DNA from: Owenia fusiformis
Taxonomy: Eukaryota; Annelida; Polychaeta; Sabellida; Oweniidae
Length of the DNA: 64,000 nt
NCBI GenBank assembly: GCA_903813345.2
Contig: CAIIXF020000004.1
Coordinates: 25,609,985 to 25,673,984, forward strand
Reading direction: 5' to 3'
The stretch's first letter is position 1, and each line of letters starts with the position of its first letter. This document shows, piece after piece, positions 12,101 to 22,299 of this stretch. A program made the position numbers and the translations under genes. The notes below the pieces were generated by a model. That model was not told the DNA's origin and searched no databases. It was given only the letters and a program-made list of their open reading frames with translations.

Positions 12101-15100
12101 GATGAGGATTGGAACCATGGATGTGACGTTCCATTTGTAAGCTCTCCTCATAGTACTTCATTGCTTTAGTGTATTCTCCTAGTTTCTGATACACAAGCCC
12201 TATACTGTGAAGTGATGATGCAACATTTGGATGAGGATTATTGCAATGAATAACTTTTCTCATTTCTAAACTTTGCTGAAGGAATTCTAAAGCATCTTCA
12301 AATTTACCCTGAATTTCATAAATATCACCAATATTTGATTTGAGATAAGCTATTTCCACATCATTTCTACTTGTACCCATATTTAAGCATCTTTGTAGTT
12401 CTGCTTTGTATGAGAATAATGCTCTTTCAGAAAAGTTCAGATTACTGTATAGTTCTCCCTTCACTGTATTACTGTCTTCTATATATCTATCTCTATGTAT
12501 CCATGTTTTATTGTCTTTTACCCAAGAAACAAGGTATTCAGACCATGACATGAATGTTATGTAAAATCTGAGAATAGCAGAATAACCACGAACAGGTAGA
12601 ACTGATGTTGAATCCGATGTGCCTTTGTCAGATTCCCTGAGCAGAAATGAAATATTTTCTTTCTGTTGTTTATATTGGTTGTATACCATATGTCTAAGAT
12701 TAGTGGCAATGCAAACCATGATCTGCAAATCCTTTTTTGCTCTCTCAGTGAGTATTTTCTTTTCAAATAATTCTTCCAATACATCTAAGGGAGCAAAGGA
12801 TTTACAACCATGCAATAGCTTGAGGATGTTAATAGAGATTGTTGCCAGTCTGTAAACATCGTGTTTGGCATGTATTTCTTTGATAAATGATTTACTAGTT
12901 AGTGGGTGTTTTGCATACTTTTCTAAATCATCTTTGAGAGTTTTCATTGCCCTTTCCTTACCTACAGATACATTTGATTTCTTAGTTTGTGAGTTTAATA
13001 TGGAATGAACCTTATCATTGTATTCATGCCAGAGACCCTCATCCCCTGTGATTAAAGTTGAGTTCATCAAAACATCCCCAAGGCGATAACCTTCTTTAAA
13101 TGCTACTTCAGTTAATTGATATTGTGACATTTCATCTGGTGTCATAATGAGCTCTAATTTAGGTGATTTGTTACTCTTGGGACTCTTAGACTTTCTCCCT
13201 ATGGGAGTTTTACTTGCAGAGGGATGTGTCCCATCAAATGAGATCCCCCGAGTAGTATCCTCATCCCAAAAGTCCACATTATGCATACCTGAAGGCAAAA
13301 AGTCATTGAAGTCCGTCAGTACTGGAATGTCCAAGTTGTTCAAAATGGTCTCCCCAAGATTAAGGACTTTCAGGTGCACATAATGGACTATCATACGCAG
13401 TTGATTTTTAACAAGGTCTACTGGTTTATCTAATGGATCATACAAAATTGCCCACTCTAAATCAGAATATACAGTAACCTCTTTCCGAGATACTGACCCA
13501 AGTGCTATCATTGCAAATTTACAATCAGGATACCCTAAGGTTGACATAGAATCATTGATCATAGAGGTATAAAATGCCAAAAGTTTATTTGTGAGCTCAT
13601 CATAGAAACTCTGGCTGTTCTTAATCGTGTTATCTTCATCCTTGACCTTCATTTCTGAGGTGATGTCATCAAGGATCATATCATTGTTTATGATGTCATT
13701 TACAGTCTCAGTAGAGTACTCACGGATACATTCAAGCTCTTCTTTGTACTTCTTGGTTGATTCTTTTGTTGGAACTTTAGCTGCCTTCGATAACTTCTTA
13801 AGAAATTCTGTTTCAATTTTTTGGATTCTTTCATCAATGTAGTGTTGATCGTATATTGTCTCAGACTCCAGGTTCATCAGTCCAATACCTTGCAATAATG
13901 TAGTCATGGAAAGGACTCCAGTTGACTGATTCTGGACCTTCTCCATTCGACATCTTGCAGCGTTAAAGAGCCCTGATGCCCAGACATAATGTTCATACCA
14001 GATCGACGAAGATTCAGCTGATGTTATAAACTCATCACCTAGTTCACACATGAGATCTGCCTGTTTCTTTAATTCAGTTTCACGGTCGCATTCTTTGATT
14101 TTACAGCCAAGATCATACATTTTTTGGGTTATCTCTGAAATACGTCATTTGTTCATTGATTGAAGGATTAATTTTAACTTTGAATATACTGTACTTAGTA
14201 TAGGACAGGTCAAAAAATGTGTCCCTTTTAAAACTCACCCCTTATCAAATTCTATAGTTTTAGAAGTAACATATGAAGTACCATTAAAAGACATATAACC
14301 AATTAAAAGATAGGTCATGAATTGCTAATATTTCATCATTGTCAATTTTATTTTTAAACATGTAAGGCATATCTTCAATTCCACTTGTAAATGACATACA
14401 TGTGATAAAAAATTGTTTCTCAATATTTTACTAACTACATTGTACGAAGGCCTATAAAGTATCTATTCTCACGGGGTACCATCGAATAATTTTGGCAACG
14501 TACCGGAGAACGACATTTTACTAAGAAATGGCAATAATTTAGCACAATATATTTTTTAACTAGAGTTCTATTTTGTAAATATAGTTAAAAAATATATTGT
14601 GCTAAATTATTGAAATTTCTTAGTAAAATGTCGTTCTCCGGTACGTTGCCAAAATTATTCGATGGTACCCCGTGATTCTTGTATTGATTAATATATCATA
14701 ATAAAATATATAGGGCAAAGGGGTGTAATGTCGACGCCATTTTTGGGTAACTTCGACACCTGGGGTAACTTTGACACCTTGTTGTTTATTTGCTCTAAAT
14801 TTCAATCTAGAGGGAAGCCATGTTTTTTATCGTACCTAACAAAAGGTACGATATTGTAGTCAGCTTGACGGGCTGGCCGGCGGCGGGCGGCATCTCACTT
14901 TTCAGCTTGTCTACAGGTTTCCAGCCAAACCATTTCTGGGATTCATCTGAAATTTTCAGGGATGTTTCTACTTATCAACGTCAAGAACTGATTAGTTTTT
15001 GGGCATTCTGGGTAAATCTTAAGGTGGCCATTTTGGATTTTCCGTCCTAAAATCTTCACTTTCAAGACTTGTCTACAGGTTTCCAGCCAAACCATTTGAG

Positions 15101-18100
15101 GGATTCATCTGAAATTTTCAGGGATGTTTCTACATATCAACGTCAAGAACTGATTAGTTTTTGGGCATTCTGGGTAAATCTTAAGATGGCCATTTTGGAT
15201 TTTCCGTCCTAAAATCTTCACTTTCAAGACTTGTCTACAGGTTTCCAGCCAACCATTTGAGGGATTCATCTGAAATTTTCAGGGATGTTTCTGCATATCA
15301 ACGTCAAGAACTGATTAGTTTTTGGGCATTCTGGGTAAATCTTAAGGTGGCCATTTTTGGATTTTCCGTCCTAAAATCTTCACTTTCAAAACTTGTCTAC
15401 AGGTTTTCAGCCAAACCATTTGAGGGATTCATCTGAAATTTTCAGAGATGTTTCTACATATCAACGTCAAGAACTGATTAGTTTTTGGGCATTCTGGGTT
15501 AATCTTAAGGTGGCCATTTTGGATTTTCCATCCTAAAATCTTCACTTTCAAGACTTGTCTACAGGTTTCCAGCCAAACCATTTGAGGGATTAATTGGAAA
15601 TTTTCAGGGATGTTTCTACATATCAATGTCAAGAACTGATTAGTTTTTGGGCATTCTGGGTAAATCTTAAGGTGGCCATTTTGGATTTTCCGTCCTAAAA
15701 TCTTCGCTTTCAAGACTTGTCTACAGGTTTCCAGCCAAACCATTTGAGGGATTCATCTGAAATTTTCAGGGATGTTTCTACATATCAACGTCAAGAACTG
15801 ATTAGTTTTTGGGCATTCTGGGTAAATTTTAAGGTGGCCATTTTGGATTTCCGTCCTAAAATCTTCACTTTCAAGACTTGTCTACAGGTTTCCAGCCAAA
15901 CCTTTTGAGGGATTCATCTGAAATTTTCAGGGATGTTTCTACATATCAATGTCAAGAACTGATTAGTTTTTGGGCATTCTGGTTAAATTTTAAGGTGGCC
16001 ATTTTGGATTTTCTGTCCTAAAATCTTCACTTTCAAGACTTGTCTACAGGTTTCCAGCCAAACCTTTTGAGGGATTCATCTGAAATTTTCAGGGATGTTT
16101 CTACATATCAACGTCAAGAACTGATTGGTTTTTGGGCATTCTGGGTAAATTTGAAGGTGGCCATTTTGGATTTTCCGTCCTAAAATCTTCACTTTCAAGA
16201 CTTGTCTACAGGTTTCCAGCCAAACCGTTCAAATTTTTACATATGTTACACAGTGATAAGTTCTAGAGCTGATTAACTTTTCTGCGGCCATCTTGCTTTA
16301 TTGGTCAACAAGACCACAATGCTGTGTTTTAGGTACGATATTGTTCACGTCTGTGCCTTGTTTCTGGCATGGATAGAGATCTCTCGAGATTCTTATTTTC
16401 AAGAAATCAGACATGGCGAAAAATGGAAATTCTACTTCTAATAAGTAAGTGTCGAAGTTACCCCGTCTCTCACGATGACATACACATCAACATTACACTC
16501 TTTTGCCCTCGATCGTAAACATATTTTATTAAAGTTATTCAAAATACATAATATAATCTACAATGTATAAAAGAATTCTGGCTGAGGTATAAGAGTGTGA
16601 ATGATATTGTAAACAGGAAGCATTTACTTTTTAAATACAGTTAATTTTCCAATATCGATCTTTTGAAATGCTTAACTTCCTAGTTAATGTTAACATTAAA
16701 TTTAAACTCACCATTACTGGATGTTTTAGGACCGGGGTTTATTTCAACTCCGCCCATTACCAACAACAGAGACAGCACCATCAAGAAGGCAAATGATCTT
16801 GCTGGCTCATCCTCTTTTGATGGCGACTTTACAATGTTTATCAATGCTTTCATATTGAATGTTCCTATTGCAATTCTCCACTGGTCCAAACCATTGCCCA
16901 TATTTCGGACGAGTCACTCAGTTTGGATGCCTAACAATCATTAAATATATTAGCGTCCTACTTTACACATGCTGTACTTTGGACGTTTGGAGCTGACAAG
17001 ACACTTTTTAAAACCAATATATTTTGATTATATATTAACTGAAAACACATAGTTATCATTGTATAGTTGGACATAGACTTACCTGTAGCTTCAACATAAG
17101 TGTTTTTTAAAATAGTTCTTAAGTTGACTGAGTGGTATGAATCAGATTCATTTAGGTAGTAAATCATCATTAAGTTTTTTTATTATACAATTGATTAGAA
17201 CTTCATTGTTTAAATATGTAATTCATAATTGTTATTTTAAAAAAATTTAATACTTAATATTTTGCGTATTTTTAGGTGAAAATATGGTTATCTGGAACAA
17301 ACTCGATGCTGTCTCATTTTGCGATAAAGTATCAAGTTTCCTGTCCGAACACCCTTCCCCAAATGGTACCTCTCCTAGTCCAGTTAAATGCAAAGAACGC
17401 TCAGTAAGTACAAAGTTGTCTCTTGATGACCCATTCACTATATTGTGGTAGATATAAGTGTATGCCCATATAAGGACATTCTTATAGTCACATGATACTA
17501 GAACTGGCCAATCAAAGTGCAGTACTTTGTTAATTTTTTTAGTAGTATAACAGATCAATGAGAATTGGTACCCGGCATTTTTTGGTGATCTTCTTTTGAC
17601 TGGCATTGACCAATTTGGTAATAATACTACCATAATGTTCATCTCTAGTTGAAACATGTAGTCTGGAGATAAACATAATCGTATTAGTAATATTGTTACC
17701 AAATTTATAAAGAATGCTGGGAGCTTAACCTTATTGATAAATGATATACGTTTGGTTCCAAATAAGGCCTTTTTACAGTTGGTTCACACTAAAATTAACC
17801 AATCAAAGTACAGCAACTGTAGATGTACTTTGTCAATTTTCAATTTTTAATTTTCAGAGTAGTATCATTGACCACAGTGAAGATTCTCAGATGGAAGCAG
17901 CAATAAAGATGTCACTAGTGCAAAATGTAAGCCCAAATAAGGACATTCATATCAAATCACATGACTCTGATAGCCAATCAGAATGCAGTGATTTAGAGAC
18001 CTTTACAGATTCTGATACAGAAGTGACTAACAGCCCAGTTAAGACTAAAAAACAGACATCTTGGTTAGTATCTTGTCTACAATAATTAGAACATCATGGG

Positions 18101-19507
18101 CGTAGGGCTATATTTTGAGTTGGTACGCACACTCGGGGATGCTTGATTGTGTGGCCGAAGGTCGCGCATCACGGGGGGTCTGGGGGTATGATCATCCCCG
18201 CGAAATATTTTTATTTAAATAAAATTAAATTTTTTAAACATACAGATACGGTAGGAAGCATCAATAAATTCGCAAATAAATCAATGCATTTTAACACATT
18301 TTTAATTGTTTTCAAATTCATTTGGTACACCCGTGCGTATTTTGCGTAATAGGCGCTACGCCCATGAACATGACACTCCATTGTTGTTGCGCTTGAAAAG
18401 TACCACATTTTCATAATTTTGTTCTGATAGGCTTTATATAGGCGGGAAGAATGTTTGCTGTTTCCCTTTGGGCAAAAACTCATCCCTCCCATTTGGCCAA
18501 AAATTCATCCTTCCGTCTCCATGTTTTGGTTTGGGAAAATTACGTTTACATATGTTTAGATATAATACTTATCTGCTCTCAAAGCTCTCTATTTCAGATG
18601 TGCAAAAAACTTGGTACATCGAATCATTCACTATTGTCAATGACTGAAATTGTTAATTGTTATATTATTTATATACCCGCCCAGATTAAGGTGATGAAAA
18701 AGACGTTTAAAAAACACAAAATTATTATGACGCACCCTTCACATTTGGTATATCCCCAATAGTCATGTAAATTTAATCATTCATTATGTATTACAGCTCA
18801 AGATCTCAACCATCTTCCACTGTAACCAAGTCATCACTAAAACACAAACCCACTACTGAAAAGGAAACAATAAATACCTCGAAAGACACTAACTCAGAAA
18901 TCAACCACCTGAATGGAGAAGATGGCGGGAAAAAGGAGACATGGCGGGAATACCTCGGAAATGAATCGGATGAAAGTAGCAGTTTAGTGCTCAGATTTCC
19001 GGATAACCATAAAGAGCAATTAACTATGCCGGCTACATCTCAACTCATGGTAAATAACATCACTAGATTTGAAAAAATTAGCTAAAAAGAAATTAGCTAA
19101 GGCTTATTTTGGGATGCCAATTTAAGGGGTCAATTTTATATCAATGAAAGCACTCCTGGTAATTTGAAATAATGAATGGAGGGGGAGTAGACAATTTTTG
19201 CTTGAATATCATGAATATTCACCGAATTTGCAAGATTTATTTTTTCTGAGAAAGTTTGTAAATAAATCCCTAAATGAATTGGTGCACGGTATGGTAAAAT
19301 CTATGAGGTTTTCTATGATTTGACGAGATGAATTTATTTTACTTTCAGGCGCTGGTTCAGTACGTCATACACAAAGGATACTCAAATGAAAAATATGAAC
19401 TTGTAACAAACTTTCCACGAAGACGTTTATCTTTACTCAATTATGACATCACACTCAAAGAAGCCGGACTATTTCCCCAAGAAGCTGTTTTTATACAAGA
19501 AAGGTGA
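3199..19507 (+). CDS. UBXN7: UBXN7-like p97/VCP-ubiquitin ligase adaptor (5' partial)
   Basis: Ten exons join in phase: 3199-3376, 3906-3985, 4286-4354, 4816-4964, 5787-5933, 6263-6353, 17276-17403, 17858-18063, 18797-19049, 19349-19507 (stop TGA 19505). They give about 485 residues against 489 in human UBXN7. Recognisable parts in order: the end of a UBA-like domain (MLEACNNDLQMAIG); the conserved linker FDGFRDFQAEAR; the UAS thioredoxin-like domain (LFRPPIDLMFKGSF, NKWLMVNIQNVQEF, FIFWQVYQDSEEG, WPYVAILDP); a UIM (EDSQMEAAIKMSL); and a C-terminal UBX domain with the TNFPRR loop that binds p97. The family links p97/VCP to ubiquitylated clients and neddylated cullin ligases. The initiator exon is not in the window. 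Intron 6 (6354-17275) holds an antisense gene. Exon 5 has an in-frame TGA at 5790-5792 where the family has a basic residue, so this allele may be broken or misread. Confidence 0.93.
4985..5260 (+). repeat. ~40-bp degenerate minisatellite in UBXN7 intron 4
   Basis: About six diverged units of the form GCTTAATTGAAAAAATGGAG plus GGGGTCTTTTAGAGG lie just after the exon 4 donor. The first copy begins 20 bases after the splice site. No coding role is seen. Confidence 0.8.
5515..5645 (-). mobile_element. Short dispersed element with TGTCACCACC ends
   Basis: The block runs from TGTCACCACCCTAAGTGGCA to GGCAGGTGGTGACATTTTGC, so its ends are inverted. Related copies sit at about 50393-50520 and 54205-54370, and a fragment at 5267-5330. 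The shared core includes TTGTTACAGTCTCCAACT and CATTTGTTACAGATACC type strings. It looks like a MITE family present in introns of both large genes. Confidence 0.65.
5790..5792 (+). other. In-frame TGA in exon 5 of the UBXN7-like gene
   Basis: Exon 4 ends in phase 0 (GSFHS) and exon 5 opens GCT TGA GAA CAA GGC, reading A-stop-E-Q-G before NKWLMVNIQ. Human UBXN7 reads A-K-E-C-G at the aligned place, so an arginine codon CGA changed to TGA explains it exactly. No alternative phase-0 AG acceptor in the first 30 bases skips the stop. It could be a CpG transition in the allele, a base-call error, or early decay of the gene. Confidence 0.75.
6399..7160 (+). mobile_element. Dispersed element with 'ATGGCC' microrepeats, start of UBXN7 intron 6
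   Basis: The left edge ATTGTCCCACTGAACGAAGT resembles the end of the insertion at 22768-23814 (reverse complement ATTATCCCATCGAACGAAG) and the start of 9908. The interior repeats 'AAGATGGCCAC... AGATTTGGTTCAAATTTTAT' blocks three times. The part near 6930-7000 also occurs inverted near 31300. The right boundary is approximate. Confidence 0.5.
7636..8281. repeat. Tandem duplication of a ~325-bp unit
   Basis: Both halves start with TTATGATACAAAGATTAAAT and run through ATTTAAGGGCATTTTAGATT to a CCTCCATTA(T/C)AGTCACA end. They differ by scattered substitutions and small indels. The reading frames on the minus strand here follow the duplication and have no recognisable product. Confidence 0.85.
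8405..9775. repeat. ~65-bp minisatellite, about 20 copies
   Basis: The unit contains AATCACATTGGTAAAATACT, CAATGTTCTAAACCATCAC, and TTGGGTCAATATACAATATTC. Units to the right are more uniform than those to the left. It lies in UBXN7 intron 6, 3' of the antisense NTase-TPR gene. Confidence 0.93.
9908..10170 (+). mobile_element. Fragment of the ATTATCCCA-ended dispersed element
   Basis: It opens TTATCCCAACAAATGGAG then GGGATATAGCGAAGCC and a CCGTC/TCCATC-rich run, matching in reverse the right end of the element at 22768-23814. The right end cannot be placed. Confidence 0.45.
10297..10543. mobile_element. Small Tigger/pogo-like MITE
   Basis: The left end is TACAGTGAAACATGTTCAG and the right end TTCCACTTTGACAGGTTTTA, an imperfect inverted pair with a CAGT start as in pogo/Tigger-type elements. 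The interior repeats AGTGGAACAC several times. A related copy is at 28914-29079. Confidence 0.55.
10544..11138. other. Gene-free flank 3' of the NTase-TPR gene
   Basis: This is AT-rich DNA with no repeat or coding sequence that I can support. It probably includes the 3' UTR of the minus-strand gene. I did not identify a clear polyadenylation site. Confidence 0.4.
11139..11528 (-). pseudogene. TPR array continuing after the in-frame stop
   Basis: Right after the TAA, the same frame continues YTKAMKYYEESLQM through three more TPR units and a diverged capping unit (RNIAICQKQMSN) to a stop at 11141-11139. The break is two substitutions in a conserved unit (Q-G-E-Y became Q-E-stop-Y), not a frameshift. 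The array therefore once reached about 1061 residues. It is either dead coding sequence, a readthrough extension, or a sequencing error. Confidence 0.8.
11529..16901 (-). CDS. 2A-leader nucleotidyltransferase-TPR protein, nested antisense gene
   Basis: Two coding exons join in frame on minus: 16901-16712 (donor G|GTGAGT) and 14134-11529 (acceptor TTTCAG|AG), giving 931 residues. The ATG at 16901 has TGA in frame 15 bases upstream and A at -3. Residues 36-49 are hydrophobic and run into GVEINPGP (51-58), a 2A-like motif with G in place of the usual D. About residue 270-540 is a DNA polymerase beta-type nucleotidyltransferase of GlnD/DUF294 style: GS 276-277, ten residues, then D288-x-E290. The LITGDEGLW and KHDVYRLATISI helices that follow in that family are present. 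From about 660, 42-residue kinesin-light-chain-type TPRs repeat (GEYTKAMKYYEESLQM, NPHPAVASSL). Substrate is unknown. An intracellular sensor or immune-type role is inference only. The whole gene lies inside intron 6 of the UBXN7-like gene. Stop TAA at 11531-11529 interrupts the TPR array. Confidence 0.85.
14470..14674. mobile_element. 205-bp palindromic foldback MITE with 5-bp TSD
   Basis: The arms are almost perfect reverse complements, from CACGGGGTACCATCGAATAA to TTATTCGATGGTACCCCGTG, about 90 bases each around a short AT-rich centre. ATTCT flanks both sides (14465-14469 and 14675-14679). It sits in the intron of the NTase-TPR gene and would form a long hairpin in RNA of either host gene. 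Confidence 0.9.
14711..16511. mobile_element. 1.8-kb element with inverted ends and internal 162-bp tandem repeats
   Basis: The left end AGGGCAAAGGGGTGTAATGT is mirrored at the right (reverse complement GGGCAAAAGAGTGTAATG). Both ends also carry inverted copies of GGTAACTTCGACAC. Inside, at about 14905-16230, are eight or more units of about 162 bp containing TTTCCAGCCAAACCATTTGA, ATCTGAAATTTTCAGGGATG and AAGGTGGCCATTTTGGATTT. A GGTACGATATTGT string brackets the array. No protein is supported. Confidence 0.75.
16712..16901 (-). other. Leader exon with 2A-like NPGP motif
   Basis: The exon encodes 63 residues: a start MGNGLDQWRIAIGTF, a charged middle, hydrophobic SFAFLMVLSLLLVM, then GGVEINPGP and KTSSN. 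The canonical 2A consensus is D-(V/I)-E-x-N-P-G-P. Here the D is G, which in studied 2As usually weakens ribosome skipping. Such leaders are known at the start of non-LTR retrotransposon proteins and of some sea urchin NLR proteins. No reverse transcriptase or endonuclease lies nearby, and the donor joins the NTase-TPR exon in phase. Confidence 0.75.
17083..17170 (-). other. Possible 5' UTR exon / uORF exon of the NTase-TPR gene
   Basis: On minus, ATG ATG at 17170 opens a short frame that ends at a strong donor, GAAGCTACAG|GTAAGT (last exon base 17083). A plausible acceptor, GATTGTTAG, stands about 37 bases before the leader ATG. Splicing them gives a roughly 34-codon uORF ending at the TGA just before the main start. 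No transcript evidence is available. Confidence 0.4.
18095..18366. mobile_element. 272-bp MITE with CATGGGCGTAG ends and AACAT TSD
   Basis: The ends CATGGGCGTAGGGC and GCGCTACGCCCATG are inverted. AACAT lies on both sides (18090-18094 and 18367-18371). It is inserted 32 bases after the exon 8 donor of the UBXN7-like gene. A 5-bp duplication is shared with the elements at 523 and 14470, although the termini differ. Confidence 0.85.
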
Positions 19508-21401
19508 TACAGTGTAACACCCCTACGCTAGAATGAACTTTCCCAAAAATATATTGGAAGAGTCCATCCATAATAATCCGAGTAGTATGAAGGGGTGGTA
19601 GGTGACTGTTTAATGAAACAGCAAGTATCAAAATGGAATCAGTTGAAAGTAGAAATTTTGTCAAAATTTTTCATCTCTGCTGCTGGTCAATCCATATGCC
19701 ATATATGGACATATATGCCATATATGGACATGGGAACTATACTGAAATGTCAGAAAATTAAAGATCTCATTTGGAAAATATCATGAAATTAAATCTTTCA
19801 TTGAATTGTAATGTTTTCTTCATATTAGTTAAACTTCTATACAATGTAAACCCTTGTTGTTTTTCACAGAATGTCCAAAAACTGTCGTCTTACTGGCACA
19901 ATTAGTATTAAGTCCTATGAAGATATATTTTTACTTAATAAGGAACGAAGTAAAAAAACATTAAATTAAACTCATGCCAAAAAATCAGGTTTTAGGGAAG
20001 TAGTATTGAATATTCATGGTGAGTAAATGATGCAAAGCCAGTTACAAAATTCATCAGAATTATATGCATGTTTCATTTGTTATTTATGAATTGTAATGTT
20101 CTCTTATCGTCAATACTTAAATGTACGTTATATTGTCAATACATTTTTAATAATGTCAATACTTTTGTTATAATGTCAATACATTTTTAACAATGTCAAT
20201 ACTTATACTGTATATTTTTGTTATAATGTCAAAATGCCAAAAGCTTGTCAAACAAGCAAATAGGAATACAGGAATTTCATTGAAATTTCTGACAATTATT
20301 ATACAAACAAAACAATTGAAACCAAAACGCAGAATAATTAGCATATGTGAATACAGGAATTTCATTGAAATTTCTGACAATTATTATACAAACAAAACAA
20401 TTGAAACCAAAACGCAGAATAATTAGCAAATGTGAATACAGGAGTTTCATTGAAATTTCTGACAATTATTATACAAACAAAACAATTGAAACCAAAACGC
20501 AGAATAATTAGCATATGTGAATACAGGAGTTTCATTGAAATTTCTAACAATTATTATACAAACAAAACAATTGAAACCAAAACGCAGAATAATTAGCTTT
20601 TTTATGGAACAAAATTGATTATTTTTTTAATGAAAATGTCTTCTATGTAACAATTACCTCAAAAGAACCAAGTGTAATACATGTATTTGTACAATAAATA
20701 AACAAAAGTCTGAAAGTTAGTTTTATAATAAGTCTAATATACAATTTTCTGTTCATTTATTTAATTATAAATATTTGTACAGAACTATATACAAATGTAT
20801 ATTTATTTATCAATTATCATAATTATGTATAGAAATGCATTTTTATACGTACTTATACATATTTTATGCAAATAATTTGAAGAATTTTTTTTACAAATAT
20901 AAACCATAAGATTAGGAGGGCTCTTAACTGGTCTGGAAATACAGTCCAACACATTGCCCCAAAATATGGCAAAAATTGAGTCGAGTTCATTATATTCACA
21001 TAAACTGATAAAAACAGTAAAAAAGGGGGGGGGGATCGAGGAAGTCTGGTGAGATAAAGGATATGGATACCTTTTTGGCCAAAAATATAAGGTATATTAT
21101 CCTATGCATGTTTGTTTATCATGCTCAGGTATAGTATATTGGGAAAAAGGTTGCCAAACTTATGGAGGGGAGTGTATTTATCTTTTAAAACTAAATAAAC
21201 AACCCCCATAAAAGTACCTCACTGTTATGCCAAAAGGAGCATTTGCTTCAAAATGGCATGAGAATTATAAAACCTCTAATGACCCCACCCCTTTCATCTA
21301 CTGAATTATCTGGGCTACATATTGCAGGAGATATCTTCATTCACACATGCAAATACTATATACAATATGATTACAAAATATGAGGAGTAAAAGTTGCAAG
21401 T
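19492..21401. repeat. Direct segmental repeat, copy 2 (3' end and flank of UBXN7-like gene)
   Basis: It starts within the last codons of UBXN7 and covers its 3' UTR. It holds the empty sites for the insertions at 523-1002 and 1270-2034 of copy 1. A four-unit 85-bp minisatellite lies at about 20266-20595. ACAATAAATAAA near 20690 could serve polyadenylation and is also present in copy 1. Confidence 0.9.
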
Positions 21402-21450
21402 AGTTTGGACGGTAACGATCTGTCAGATCAAATCTTTCACAAAGGTTAAA

Positions 21451-21686
21451 TACACTCCCTCCAAAAGTTTGGCAACTCTTACTCCAATATTGGACCATGT
21501 GTAGCGCCTGTTTAAGATGGGTGATTGTAAAAAATCATCAAATCAAAAATTTCTCCCCTATTTTTATGAAAGTGAAGGAGAAATGAAAAAATTTATTTCA
21601 AACAAATGAATAGGCTTTAACAATCGATCCAATTGGGAGTCGGGTAAATAAAATACAAGGTTGCCATACTTTAAGAGGGGAGTGTA
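21451..21686. mobile_element. 236-bp MITE with TACACTCCC / GGGAGTGTA ends
   Basis: The left end TACACTCCCTCCAAAAGTTT plus GGCAAC and the right end GTTGCCATACTTTAAGAGG plus GGAGTGTA form imperfect inverted repeats. The same terminus occurs alone near 2905 and 21150. It also seeds the 31-bp satellite at 52154-53430. Confidence 0.75.
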
Positions 21687-22290
21687 AATTATAAGCTATG
21701 ATACATTCCTACCCCTGATCATTGTAAAGTACATTTATTTCAGTATTTGTTTACATGAATTCTATCTGTCATGTTGGAAAAGTTTGCAATGCAACATTTC
21801 TATTTTGATTTCTATTGATTCTCTTTGTGATGCACGGTTATAGGAGCAATGTTCAAAATGCAAAATAGAGTGGAAAAGAGTGGAATCAGCAAGGAATAAA
21901 ATAAACCGACATGTAGTCAACACTATAAATTGTATAAAAATGCAAGAAAATGAGACAGTTCATTCAAATTTTAGAGAGAAATGAGTGGAATTAGCAAGGA
22001 ATAAAGTAAAATTTATTGGCATAAATTGAATGCCAGTAGGAGAACCTTATAAAGAAGAGACAGAAATCCATCAAAAAATCAGATGGATTACCAAAAGTTG
22101 CAGACACTTAAACATTCAAAGCCATTTCTCAACACACACATAAACCAGTATTTTTATTACATTATACACATTTAAAACATGTGTATTACTTTACTTGTAA
22201 AACTGGGCAAATTGAGTAAAATCAAGCAAGCACCAGTGAAATAGAACCTGTATTTCAAATGAAATTAAACCATTCACTTTGCATGTTAAA
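21687..22290. other. Gene-free AT-rich interval
   Basis: Two short phrases recur (GAGTGGAAT(C/T)AGCAAGGAATAAA at about 21878 and 21982), suggesting an old local duplication. I see no coding or RNA gene. Confidence 0.4.
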
Positions 22291-22299
22291 AGGATGGAA

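Noticed and set aside
12371-13842. Plus-strand frames inside the NTase-TPR exon
   Set aside because: They are antisense shadows of a long, well-supported minus-strand frame.
16680-16901. 2A leader as the start of a non-LTR retrotransposon
   Set aside because: No endonuclease or reverse transcriptase follows on minus, and the donor leads in phase to the NTase exon. A retrotransposon origin of the exon remains possible.
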